A stretch of 64,000 nt of DNA from Pelomonas aquatica (GTDB lineage: Bacteria > Pseudomonadota > Gammaproteobacteria > Burkholderiales > Burkholderiaceae_C). Below the pieces are notes generated by a model. The model was not told the origin of the DNA. It was given only the letters and a program-made list of their open reading frames with translations, and searched no databases. The stretch covers positions 1 through 64,000 of the forward strand of contig NZ_JAPPUW010000006.1 of the NCBI RefSeq assembly GCF_026712205.1, in the 5' to 3' direction. The translations under genes were made by a program, and so were the position numbers. Positions 35,270 to 43,442 of this stretch are shown here, in pieces; within the stretch, counting starts at the first letter, position 1; each line of letters opens with the position of its first letter.

Positions 35270-36013
35270 TCAAGTCTGGCTTGTCACGTATCGGGTGGAA
35301 TAAAACGCACCCATGCGCTCGATAGGCGCGCTGTTGACCGTCAAGCGGTTCGCTGCAACGTTGAGGCCGGCCGTGCCGCGACTGCCGTCCTCTAAGGCAA
35401 TCCGCTTCGAATCGAAGATCGAATCAGCGTCTCGGAACATCTCGCGGAAATAGAGCTTCTCCGAGAGCTGGTCGGCAACCTTCGAAAAATCGTAGGTCTC
35501 CATGCGGCGCGTCAGGTAGTTGTAGTCGACGTGCGCCGGGGTTTGCTCCGTCGTTTCCAGCGCTGCGACGGCTGTGGTGATGAAGGACTTTGCGGCATCG
35601 ACGAGCTTGTCGTTCGCGTTCAGCTTGCCCTCCAACCACTTGGCATCGTCTTCATCAAGGCCAGAGACCTTGAACTTGCCGGCGACGAGCTTGAAGTCCC
35701 ATTGAGAGCCGGCAATGTCGGGGCGGCGCTTGGCGATCATGGCGCTGATCTTGCCCAGCTCTTTCTCCATGATGTTCATGCTTCGCCCGGCATCTTTGTT
35801 GTAGCCGATCTGCCTTTCCACGAACGCGCGCTGCGTAATCAGCGGCTCGGGGATTTCGGTGATCGTGACGCTGCCAAGCGCCGGGTCTTCGTAGGTGCCG
35901 CCGTTCGCGACGGCTTTCGCGACACGTGCCGCTATCACCTCCGGTGAATCAATGGTCGGGCCTTGCTGGCTTGCAGTTCGCGCCATTGGCGCTTGGGAAA
36001 TCGAGCTGATCAC
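35270..36013 (-). CDS. Hypothetical protein
   Basis: A 247-residue soluble protein that I do not recognise. It has a disordered N-terminus (MISSISQAPMARTASQQGPT), then helical and charged segments with normal codon use (GRSMNIMEKELGKISAMIAK, KLNANDKLVDAAKSFITTAV, KVADQLSEKLYFREMFRDAD). No signal peptide, membrane helix or catalytic motif is visible. It stands alone between the AAA ATPase/subtilase genes and the second KfrA gene on the same strand. Confidence 0.65.
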   Translation of the reverse strand: MISSISQAPMARTASQQGPTIDSPEVIAARVAKAVANGGTYEDPALGSVTITEIPEPLITQRAFVERQIGYNKDAGRSMNIMEKELGKISAMIAKRRPDIAGSQWDFKLVAGKFKVSGLDEDDAKWLEGKLNANDKLVDAAKSFITTAVAALETTEQTPAHVDYNYLTRRMETYDFSKVADQLSEKLYFREMFRDADSIFDSKRIALEDGSRGTAGLNVAANRLTVNSAPIERMGAFYSTRYVTSQT

Positions 36014-36192
36014 ATCACCTCCGCCTGATGGTGCGTTTAGGTGGTCAGCCGAACGCAGCTAAGTTTCCCGGTCTCTTCGGCAAACAGTGTTGAACCTTGA
36101 GACCAGGGTTTGCTCGCCCCAACCTCCGCGGCTTCTTGGCTGCGCCATCGATGGCCTTGCCAATAATCGGCTCGACGATGCAATAGACGTGG

Positions 36193-37236
36193 TCAGCCGG
36201 CCGCGGCAGCCTTGCCTTTGGCTTTGCCAGCCGGCGCAGGCTGACTGATTCGCGCCAGGAGCTCCTTGACCATGTCGCCCTGCAACTGCGCGGTGGCGGT
36301 GGCGCCCGCCAATAACCGCTCAAGTTCCCCGTTGCGTTGCTCGAGGTCGCTGGCCCGGACGCGCAGGATTTCGTACTGCTGGGCCGCCTGCTGGGCCTGA
36401 TCACGCAGGTTCGCGACGAGCTGGTTCTGGACGGCCAGGCGCTCAGCGGCCGACTTGAGCTCACGCAACTGATCGTCAACCTGACGCCGTTCAGCCCGGG
36501 CCGCGAAAAGATGCGCCAAGGCATCCGCCTTCTCTTGCAGCGCTGAGCGCAGTTCGGTCTGCTTGGCGGTCAGGGCTTCGGCCGCGTTGGCAACCTCGCG
36601 CTGCAGGTACTGCAGTTGCTGTTCGTGCTGGCGGGCTTCGCGGTCGCGCTGCTCGCGGGATGCATTGCGGAAGTGCTCCAGGGCCTCCCGGGCATGGATG
36701 TGCTTCTCCTCCAACGACGCCACCTGGGCTTGGGTGGCCTTGAGCTGCTCTTGGACGCCTTCCAACTGCGCGGTGAGCTGGGTGGTCACCTGGCCATGTT
36801 CCAGGCGTAGCGCGGCCAGTTCAGCCTCCACGCGTTGCCGAGCGGTTCGCTCGGTCGACAGCTCGATCTGGCTGCGCTCAGCCTCGGATCGGCCCGAGCG
36901 AGCTTCGCCCCGGGCCTTTTCCAGCTGTTCCTTGAGGCCGCGGACCTCTTCGGCGTGGCCGGCCTTCAGCGCGTCGAAGCGCTCCTGCGCCTCGAATTCC
37001 AGGCGTCCGGCCAGGTTGGTGACGAAGGCCATCAGCTCTTCGCTGACCGATCCCTGGGGCACGCCGGCGCCACCTTCGTCGGCCTCGATTTCCTTCAGAT
37101 GGCGAAAGATCGTCGCCTTCGACCCGGTGTTTCCCAGTTCGATGCGGATGGCGTCGATCGACGGGTGCCTGCCCGCCTTGATCAGCGCAAGCCTGGCCCG
37201 TTGGACCTCGCCCTTCGTCACGCCTGCTCGTGCCAT
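36193..37236 (-). CDS. KfrA-like DNA-binding coiled-coil protein, copy 2
   Basis: A 347-residue paralog of the protein at 12436-13488, encoded on the opposite strand so that the two genes point toward each other. The first 56 residues differ only by K/R and D/E exchanges (IKAGRHPSIDAIRIELGNTG). The coiled-coil region is similarly rich in Glu, Gln and Ala, and the C-terminus is again basic Lys/Ala (KAKGKAAAAG). ATG 37236 corresponds to the start of copy 1. The promoter and double operator upstream are conserved, so both proteins probably bind both promoters. No small partner gene follows here. Confidence 0.85.
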   Translation of the reverse strand: MARAGVTKGEVQRARLALIKAGRHPSIDAIRIELGNTGSKATIFRHLKEIEADEGGAGVPQGSVSEELMAFVTNLAGRLEFEAQERFDALKAGHAEEVRGLKEQLEKARGEARSGRSEAERSQIELSTERTARQRVEAELAALRLEHGQVTTQLTAQLEGVQEQLKATQAQVASLEEKHIHAREALEHFRNASREQRDREARQHEQQLQYLQREVANAAEALTAKQTELRSALQEKADALAHLFAARAERRQVDDQLRELKSAAERLAVQNQLVANLRDQAQQAAQQYEILRVRASDLEQRNGELERLLAGATATAQLQGDMVKELLARISQPAPAGKAKGKAAAAG

Positions 37237-37256
37237 GTCAGCCGCCAATTTCGTAT

Positions 37257-37300
37257 GTATTACGTATTGTCAGTATTACGTACCGCGATAGATGCGTCAA
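37257..37300 (-). promoter_or_regulatory. kfrA2 promoter with the same repeated operator
   Basis: On the minus strand TTGACG (37300-37295) and TAATAC (37278-37273) are spaced by 16 bp. TACGTAATAC occurs twice (37282-37273 and 37266-37257) with the same 16-bp period as at kfrA1. Sequence identity extends through ATACATACGAAATTGG to the start codon. Confidence 0.75.
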
Positions 37301-37684
37301 GGCTGCAAGAGCAGCCAATTCCTGAGAAGTCTTAATAGGCTGTTATTGCATGTGATCGCAAATTTTGGCTGGGTCGACGGCGTCGAACCCAAGAAGTGGG
37401 TCTGATTCCCAGCTTTTGCGAGCGTGGCCGCCAGGGCCGAGACCGCGCCAAATTCCCGCCCGGGCGGTGCCGCACGTCCCAAAAAAGATGGGCAACGCCC
37501 TTGCGATTTCCTTCGACGCTTGCAGGACGCTGACCTTCATCTAAAGCCTGGCGCGCAGGACTACCCCCTCGTCGTCCGCAACAGTTGCTCCGTCGGGTCC
37601 CGCCGGGTGTGGTCAAACCCTGCGTCGAGGTCCGGCCTCGGACGCACGCAAGGTCCTATTCGCTGATCAACACCGAAACACCCG
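37301..37684. other. Intergenic stretch beyond kfrA2
   Basis: No coding frame with supporting features was seen. This is the likely right boundary zone of the KfrA-bracketed island, but no attachment repeat was recognised by eye. Confidence 0.4.
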
Positions 37685-38185
37685 TCAACGAGCCACGGTG
37701 GCTTTCAACACGCGGGGAAGCGTCGTCGTGACCGTACAGGTGATTTTCTGACCCTCTTGCAGTGTGGCCAGGTCAACGCCCTCCGTTCGTCTCGACAGGG
37801 CGTACTCATGGCCAAGGGCATCTCTGACTCGTACTTGTCGGAACTCAGGTACGAGCGCAACCACGACCGTCTCGACGGTGCGCGACTCACCAACATCATC
37901 GGCGTCGTGCATAGAACACGGCGCGTCAGCGGTCTTGCGGCGCGGGAAGCCTGGGGCAGTCGAGGAGATCTTCCCAACAGCCGTCGCCACAGGGGTTTTC
38001 GGTCGGGTGAGGGCCAGCGGCTTGGCTGAACCAACCATCAGGCCCGTTGCGCATCGCGGCTCACTGGCCTTGAGGTCGCGCACCTGGTTGCGCGTGAGCC
38101 CTGTCGCAAACACGCGCACCGCCTTTTCCGCCAGCTCGGTGGAGATTGTGACGAACTTGCCTGGGGCGACTCGGACTCGCTTCAT
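37685..38185 (-). CDS. Small hypothetical protein
   Basis: A 166-residue basic protein of unknown function. The N-terminal half has a helical segment (LAEKAVRVFATGLTRNQVRD) reminiscent of a small DNA-binding helix. A disordered Pro/Lys/Arg-rich middle follows. The last ~60 residues look like a small beta-barrel (FRQVRVRDALGHEYALSRRT, GQKITCTVTTTLPRVLKATV), possibly OB-like. The start has only a weak ribosome site. Function cannot be assigned. Confidence 0.5.
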   Translation of the reverse strand: MKRVRVAPGKFVTISTELAEKAVRVFATGLTRNQVRDLKASEPRCATGLMVGSAKPLALTRPKTPVATAVGKISSTAPGFPRRKTADAPCSMHDADDVGESRTVETVVVALVPEFRQVRVRDALGHEYALSRRTEGVDLATLQEGQKITCTVTTTLPRVLKATVAR

Positions 38186-38974
38186 GTGCGGACTTTCATT
38201 AACTGCAACTTAAGCCACATGGTGTGCTCGATGTTGCCGGTGGACTCGCTGCTCAGGATCTCCCCGAACGAATGATTAATGGCGTCCGTCACCTGCACGC
38301 GTTGGGATCGGTCGGGTAGCCGAGACGCAACCGCGCTCCGACCCACCTCGCAATGCATGAACAGGCCTCGGGGACCATATATCTCCAGCGATGCGTATTC
38401 CAGTGGTCGTCAGCATCCAGGCCAGCGCGATGAGCATGCAATCCAGTCACCATGAGCACCGGCTGAGTTTTGGCGTTGTTGGACGATTCGAGGAGTGCAT
38501 GAAAGGTCTGCCTGGCCGCCCAAATTTCCGGGCTCAGCAAGGCTGCAACACCTCTGCTGATGATCGCCAGGAGGTGACGCTATCGCCTCAGCGCCTCCCA
38601 TAGGAAAGTCTGCCTCGGCGGGCTTCGGTCTGTACTGGTAATTGCTGGTAATTCTCGATAATTGGGCGCGAAGAGCCGGTTGGGCTCCTCGGGGCCAGCG
38701 CCAAATTACAGCGCTATCAGATTAGGCCCTGCCTGGGCACCGCATTTGCTGCGCTCTTCGCTGGACCGGGTGGTGGCCAAGTTGCCAGACACGCTCCTCT
38801 GAACGACACCTCCGGACAAGGTGCTCATCAGTCGCCGGATTGGGTGCACACAAGACGCTGGACTGGGTGCTGGGCTCGCGTCGGAATATGCAAGCGAGGC
38901 CCGGGGATCAAGTGGTCGCAGTCTTGGCGGCTACCCGGCCCATCATGGATCCTGCCGCGCGGGGGGGGGCACCA
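38186..38974. other. Long stretch without a supported gene
   Basis: About 790 bases contain only short, composition-biased frames. A run of nine G lies at 38961-38969, just after the end of the BPSL0761-like gene on the opposite strand. A repeated GGTAATTGCTGGTAATTCTC element is seen near 38637-38656. No function is assigned; it may contain decayed genes. Confidence 0.4.
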
Positions 38975-39370
38975 TTAGTCCTTCTGTACTTGTCGAAAGA
39001 TGCGGAAGGGGTCCAAGAACATAGGCGCCCATTTTTCGGAGCCCGCGCGCCCGTCGGGAAGCCATATCGCCTCAGGAAAATGTCGCTCCGCGAAATCTGC
39101 CCACCTCCGCAGTGAGTCGTCGACAGGGAGCGTGCGTTGCAGCACCTCTAGCACCAGCCTCCCGGCGGCAAATGCGACGCCCCACGAACCGGTCGGAGTA
39201 TGAGTTGTGCCTTCCAGCCAACCAGCGATGTCCACGTCGTGTGGAAAACCATTGAGCGCAGCCTGCGCACCGCGCCTCAGATCCATGGACAGACGCTGCT
39301 CTTGCGCCACGACCATAAGTAGCTCGCGCGCTTCCCGCAGCGAGCGCAGACGTTCTTCTTGCGTGGACAT
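38975..39370 (-). CDS. BPSL0761-family protein
   Basis: A 131-residue protein. The N-terminal part (STQEERLRSLREARELLMVV, then LSMDLRRGAQAALNGFPHDVD) matches the pattern of the BPSL0761 family, widespread in Burkholderiales as small helical proteins of unknown function. Family members are usually shorter (about 80-100 residues); here ~50 residues follow (RRWADFAERHFPEAIWLPDG). ATG 39370 is chosen because the family begins there; upstream codons look non-coding. Confidence 0.65.
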   Translation of the reverse strand: MSTQEERLRSLREARELLMVVAQEQRLSMDLRRGAQAALNGFPHDVDIAGWLEGTTHTPTGSWGVAFAAGRLVLEVLQRTLPVDDSLRRWADFAERHFPEAIWLPDGRAGSEKWAPMFLDPFRIFRQVQKD

Positions 39371-39680
39371 GCCCCATTCTTCGCGAGCCAAATGGTCCCC
39401 TGCTTCCGAACACGGCGTTTCCCGATCTCGCCGCCGAAGTTTGAATTCCGATTTGGCATGCCAGCAGAACCGTGCTGCCTCGTAGCGACCCACACGCAGC
39501 GTGGAGCTTTACCCGACAAGCTAGCGCAGATCAGGCGGTATTCCGAATCTGAATTCTTGCCTGATCGCACTACGGTGGCACTGCACACCAGTCCTTGGTG
39601 TTTCAAGGGTGGTGTCAGAACATTTGGGCATCGCTACCAACCTCGCAGCGCCTACCCACCGCCTCGGCGCACGAGCTTCC
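39371..39680. other. Divergent intergenic region
   Basis: About 310 bases between the BPSL0761-like gene and the next forward gene. It should contain both promoters. No clear hexamers or dyads stood out. Confidence 0.35.
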
Positions 39681-40199
39681 ATGTTCACGACCTATCCGCC
39701 CTATGAGTTCCCCATCCCACCAGGCCTGGCCCATCCCGACGCGCGCTATTGGCGCGTCGTGGAGCTGTCTCTGCACGCCCCGTGGTTCCTACTATCGGTT
39801 GAGGTCCCTGATGGCGAAGCCGGGATGAGCTTCGTGCGCACCATGATCTTCGGCTGGGAGAGCGACCTCATTAGCTTCATACCCACCGTGGACGCTGGGG
39901 AGATCAAAGGGTTGGTGTGCATGGTTCCCGGCTGGAAGGCGCCATGTGGCCAATGGACGTCTCGAGAAGTTCACGAGGTCTGGCTCGCCAGCGATGCGGG
40001 TGGACAGCAGTTCCTGCAACTGATCGACGCGGATGGTCAAGCGCTAGATGTGGGCCTGCCGACTGAACCGGATGCCGCAGTCTCTGATCGTGAGCTGCTG
40101 CTGAAGTTCAAGCCACGCCGCCGGCGGCAGGCCGCTGCCCGCCGGCTCAGGAACTCCGGGCGAGCAGGCCCCAAGCATGCATCGGCAACTGGTCTCTGA
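39681..40199 (+). CDS. Hypothetical protein
   Basis: A 172-residue protein from ATG 39681 (MFTTYPPYEFPIPPGLAHPD); an upstream ATG at 39609 is less likely. The first ~110 residues are beta-rich with Trp and acidic residues (FVRTMIFGWESDLISFIPTV). The C-terminus is a strongly basic tail (KFKPRRRRQAAARRLRNSGR) that could bind nucleic acid. No family recognised. It overlaps the next gene, suggesting co-expression. Confidence 0.5.
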   Translation: MFTTYPPYEFPIPPGLAHPDARYWRVVELSLHAPWFLLSVEVPDGEAGMSFVRTMIFGWESDLISFIPTVDAGEIKGLVCMVPGWKAPCGQWTSREVHEVWLASDAGGQQFLQLIDADGQALDVGLPTEPDAAVSDRELLLKFKPRRRRQAAARRLRNSGRAGPKHASATGL

Positions 40200-40572
40200 C
40201 AGCATGATCTTCTTCGCGAATGAGCGTGATGCACCGCCTGTCGAAGAACAGGCGACAGTTGAGGCTCTGTCGTGGCGCCTCTTTCTGGCATCCACAGGAG
40301 CTCTTCACTTGATGACATACCGCGACGGGCAAACCGTTCGGGTCACGTCGCCCGTCAGCGCCGTGGACCGAAAGCGCCGTACTGTGACCACCTCGTCGGG
40401 CCGCGTTTACAACCTCCGTGCTGCGCCCGAAGAGGATCGCATGGCCGTCGCGCTGCTGCGCGCCAACGCCATCCGAGTAGGACTCCTGGGGGCCATTGAC
40501 GTGAGCGACGACGCCTGGACAGAGCTTCTAGGCCATGCCGTCGGTCGTTCGCTGTTCCGCAGCAGGCCGTGA
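40177..40572 (+). CDS. Hypothetical protein
   Basis: A 131-residue protein of unknown function overlapping the preceding gene by 23 bases; an ATG at 40204 would remove the overlap. It is predicted to be mixed alpha/beta (LHLMTYRDGQTVRVTSPVSA, NAIRVGLLGAIDVSDDAWTE), without signal peptide or membrane segment. Confidence 0.5.
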   Translation: MHRQLVSDSMIFFANERDAPPVEEQATVEALSWRLFLASTGALHLMTYRDGQTVRVTSPVSAVDRKRRTVTTSSGRVYNLRAAPEEDRMAVALLRANAIRVGLLGAIDVSDDAWTELLGHAVGRSLFRSRP

Positions 40573-40576
40573 CTTC

Positions 40577-40605
40577 AGTAGCTACTTTCTCGTGTAGTAG
40601 CTACT
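40577..40605. repeat. Duplicated self-complementary decamer AGTAGCTACT
   Basis: The palindrome AGTAGCTACT occurs at 40577-40586 and again at 40596-40605, 19 bp apart, four bases after a stop codon. Because each copy is self-complementary, the pair can also form one hairpin. It may be a terminator-like structure or a double operator. The rest of 40573-40979 holds no supported gene. Confidence 0.5.
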
Positions 40606-40979
40606 TCACCGCCGCGCAGGCCGCTTGGCAAGGCCCGCCCTCCTGAGGGCCACACCGCCCAGTAACGGTTCTTGCCTGAACGGCTGATGCGAACTCCAGG
40701 CTAGGTTCACCGCCTGACTGATCGAGCCAGCACTCCGATTCGACGAGGAACGGACACCCGCCATGGCCGCTGAGTCTGCGGCCTCTCACCGCAGGCACGA
40801 ACGTACACTCAATCGCACTCACACCAATTCATACATTGTAGCTGATGGATGGACCCATGCCACAGGCGGCCAAAACGCCTCCCAACCAGCGGCGCAGATC
40901 GCCGAGCACGGCGTCGGGAGATGAATTCCCTTTCCGAATATTGCTGACCGTCGCGTAGCGTGTCGCCTGAAAGGTTCTC

Positions 40980-41315
40980 ATGGGTAAGACTCTCCACAGC
41001 CGACACAACACCATCTTCCTGGACATGCTCAGGGGCCTGCGCGAGCGGAAGCGGTTGCGGCAGACCGACCTTGCCGTCCTGCTCGGCAAGAGTCAGGCAA
41101 CGGTTAGCAAGGTCGAGCGAGGCGAGCGGCGCCTGGACGTCATTCAGTTGAGGGATTGGATCGCTGCGCTGGACATCAGCTTCTTGAGATTTGTTCGTAC
41201 GCTGGACGCAGAGCTTCGCACCCACGGCATCACGGATCCGCGCATACGCCAAAGAACTCGTCGACGCCAACTTCGAGCCGGCGCAACTCGACGGCGGCCA
41301 CGGTGCGATGAGTAG
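40980..41315 (+). CDS. XRE-family helix-turn-helix regulator
   Basis: A 111-residue protein with an HTH_3 domain at ~15-65 (LRGLRERKRLRQTDLAVLLG, SQATVSKVERGERRLDVIQL), the lambda-Cro type fold with the turn around residues 33-50. A basic Arg-rich tail follows (RIRQRTRRRQLRAGATRRRP). The start is supported by AAAGG six bases upstream. It precedes a solute-binding-protein gene by ~140 bases and may regulate it; it resembles small regulators of mobile elements. Confidence 0.8.
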   Translation: MGKTLHSRHNTIFLDMLRGLRERKRLRQTDLAVLLGKSQATVSKVERGERRLDVIQLRDWIAALDISFLRFVRTLDAELRTHGITDPRIRQRTRRRQLRAGATRRRPRCDE

Positions 41316-41452
41316 CCAATCCGTCGATGACACTGAGCTGACTCGGCTGGGCGCCTCCGTCTTCACGGTAGAAAGTGACCCGTGCGCTGCTGGCTGCATT
41401 CAGAGCGCCGGGATCCACTTCACCACTGGAGGCGACCGCAGCACAATGCCAT

Positions 41453-42202
41453 ATGAGCTTTGCGTTCCACCGGATGAGGGCGCGGGCAGTGGCCTGTGGA
41501 GCCTTCCTCGTGCTCTCGATGACCGCAACGGCGCAGGATTCCTTGGAGATCGCCACGCTCGACAATTCGGCGATGGGCCCCTTAGCGATTTCGGTATTGC
41601 GCCAGGCCTACGGCAAGCTGGGCGTCGACCTCAAGACCAGAGTTTTGCCGTTGCGCCGCGGCGTCCAGATGGCAGACCGAGGCGAAATCGACGGCGACCT
41701 CCTCCACAGCCTGCCTTCGTTGAAGGAGTGGGACAACCTGATTGTCGTCAGGGTGCCGCTCGCGCGCGCCGTGTTCGTCGCTTATATGGTCGGCGACACC
41801 TGTCCTCTCGCCATCGCTCGTTCCGAACTCGCGACGGCGCGCGTCGCCTATATGCGCGGTACTCGAGCTGTTGAAGATGTTGTCCCGACTCAAGCCCTGC
41901 TTGCCACCACCAACAATCTTGACGCACTGCGGCATGTCCAGCGAGGAATCGCGCAGTACGCCGTGATTGGACAGTTGGAAGGTGACGCGCTGGTGGCCAA
42001 GCATCAGTGGCGACATCTCTGCAAGGTCTCCGAGCCAGTTGCGTCGGCTGATTTGTTCCACTCGCTGAACAAGCGCCATGGGCAACTTGCTGAACGCCTC
42101 GAACTGGTACTCCAAGAGATGTCCGACTCCGGCGAGATACGCCGCATCTGGTCACGTGAGATTCAACGCGTGCGAGCCGGCTTGCAGCAAGCGGGGGAGT
42201 GA
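41453..42202 (+). CDS. Periplasmic solute-binding-protein-like (SBP_bac_3 type)
   Basis: A 249-residue protein with a signal peptide (MRARAVACGAFLVLSMTATA) and the fold of amino-acid-type ABC substrate-binding proteins (SLEIATLDNSAMGPLAISVL, VPLRRG-like MADRGEIDGDLLHSLP segment, VPLARAVFVAYMV). The exact start is uncertain (41453 or 41474). No permease or ATPase gene is nearby, so it is an orphan; many such orphans serve as sensors or are remnants. A LexA-boxed recombinase gene follows. Confidence 0.7.
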   Translation: MSFAFHRMRARAVACGAFLVLSMTATAQDSLEIATLDNSAMGPLAISVLRQAYGKLGVDLKTRVLPLRRGVQMADRGEIDGDLLHSLPSLKEWDNLIVVRVPLARAVFVAYMVGDTCPLAIARSELATARVAYMRGTRAVEDVVPTQALLATTNNLDALRHVQRGIAQYAVIGQLEGDALVAKHQWRHLCKVSEPVASADLFHSLNKRHGQLAERLELVLQEMSDSGEIRRIWSREIQRVRAGLQQAGE

Positions 42203-42258
42203 AGATCAGATGTCCTCAGTGAGCAGGCATCGGGCGCCACTCGATTGAGGCAGAAGCC

Positions 42259-42286
42259 CATGTACTGTAATTTAGTACAGTACATG
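42259..42286 (+). promoter_or_regulatory. LexA (SOS) box upstream of the recombinase gene
   Basis: TACTGTAATTTAGTACAGTA at 42263-42282 matches the proteobacterial LexA consensus CTGT-N8-ACAG with extended TA flanks. The dyad extends to perfect 10-base arms, CATGTACTGT and ACAGTACATG, across 42259-42286. It lies 42 bases before the presumed start of the recombinase gene. Confidence 0.8.
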
Positions 42287-42327
42287 CGGTGTGCGGTTCG
42301 GCCTAGCCGCGATGAGAGGCCCGAACC

Positions 42328-43398
42328 TTGCAAACCGCTACGGGCCGGGCGACTCAGGCCTTTGGTTCTGGAACTGCATCAGACGCCCTGCGTACGCAGG
42401 AGCACCATCAGACAGAATTCCGATCTATGCCCGCGAAGGTCGAAGACTATGTGCTCGCCGCTGACCGTGAGAACACGGTTCGCAGCTATGCCAGCGCCCT
42501 CAAAAACTTCGAGGAGGTCTGGAAGGGCCTGCTGCCCAGCACGAGCGACACCGTAGCCCGCTACCTGGCCGAGCACGCGACCACCTACCGACTCAGCACG
42601 TTACGGCTACACATCGCCGCACTGTCCCGCTGGCATGCGGACAACGGCTTTCCCGACCCAACCCGCGCGCCGCTCGTCCACAAGGTGCTCCGCGGCATCC
42701 GTGCAAAGCATGCAACTGCTCAGCGTCGGGCGCGCCCGCTGCAGCTGGATGTCCTTGAAGATGTCTCCACCCGGTTGCTGGCTGCCCAGGAAGCAACGCG
42801 TGAGCAAGGGAACCGCACCAAGGAGCTGCGCTTGAGCCGGGACCGCGCGCTGGTGCTGCTCGGCTTCTGGCGAGCCTTTCGGTCCGACGAGCTTGCCAGC
42901 ATGCGGATCTCGGAAGTGCACGCCGTGCGGGGTCAAGGACTGACTTGCCGGCCAGGTCGTACCAAGACGACCGACGAGGACGAAGACCGGAGCTTTTACT
43001 GCCCTGCCCTTTCGAGGCTGTGCCCGGTCGACGCCTACATCGATTGGATCGAGCTCAGTGGCCGCACGTCCGGGCCGGTGTTCCCCGGCATCGACCGCTG
43101 GGGCAACATCTCCGACGCTCACATGGCCAGCCCGGCGATCCTCCCGTTACTTCGTCGCATCCTCGCTGAGGCCGGGACTGCCGAGGCCGCCACCTATTCG
43201 AGCCATTCCCTGCGGCGAGGTTTTGCGGGCTGGGCCAGCGCCAATGGATGGGAGTTGAAGGAGCTGATGGAGCACGTAGGGTGGCGCGACGCCAGTTCGG
43301 CGCTGCGCTACATCGACGTGCCTCGTGACGCCGTGAAGGCGAAGTTCGAGCGCGGCCTTGCCAACAGCAGCCCAGGGCCTGCCGGCACGCAGGACTAA
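42328..43398 (+). CDS. Tyrosine recombinase/integrase
   Basis: A 356-residue tyrosine recombinase. The N-terminal SAM-like core-binding domain is at ~40-130 (LAADRENTVRSYASALKNFE), and the catalytic domain at ~145-345 has Arg185 (RAFRSDELASM), His293-x-x-Arg296 (HSLRRGFA), His316 (EHVGW) and Tyr328 (SALRYIDVP). The start is taken as TTG 42328 preceded by GAGAGG; ATG 42427 would still keep the core domains. Such enzymes integrate, excise or invert DNA. The LexA box just upstream predicts induction by DNA damage. The next gene follows 44 bases downstream in the same direction. Confidence 0.9.
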   Translation: MQTATGRATQAFGSGTASDALRTQEHHQTEFRSMPAKVEDYVLAADRENTVRSYASALKNFEEVWKGLLPSTSDTVARYLAEHATTYRLSTLRLHIAALSRWHADNGFPDPTRAPLVHKVLRGIRAKHATAQRRARPLQLDVLEDVSTRLLAAQEATREQGNRTKELRLSRDRALVLLGFWRAFRSDELASMRISEVHAVRGQGLTCRPGRTKTTDEDEDRSFYCPALSRLCPVDAYIDWIELSGRTSGPVFPGIDRWGNISDAHMASPAILPLLRRILAEAGTAEAATYSSHSLRRGFAGWASANGWELKELMEHVGWRDASSALRYIDVPRDAVKAKFERGLANSSPGPAGTQD

Positions 43399-43442
43399 CA
43401 GCTCCCAGAAAACCATCGCACCCACAGAGCTTTCTGCAGCAG

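Noticed and set aside
38391..38603. A 70-codon frame in the gene-poor stretch
   Set aside because: No ribosome site, no family, and equally long frames exist on the other strand.
38961..38969. Run of nine G
   Set aside because: Could be a phase-variable tract, but it lies outside any supported gene or promoter, so it is not reported as a finding.
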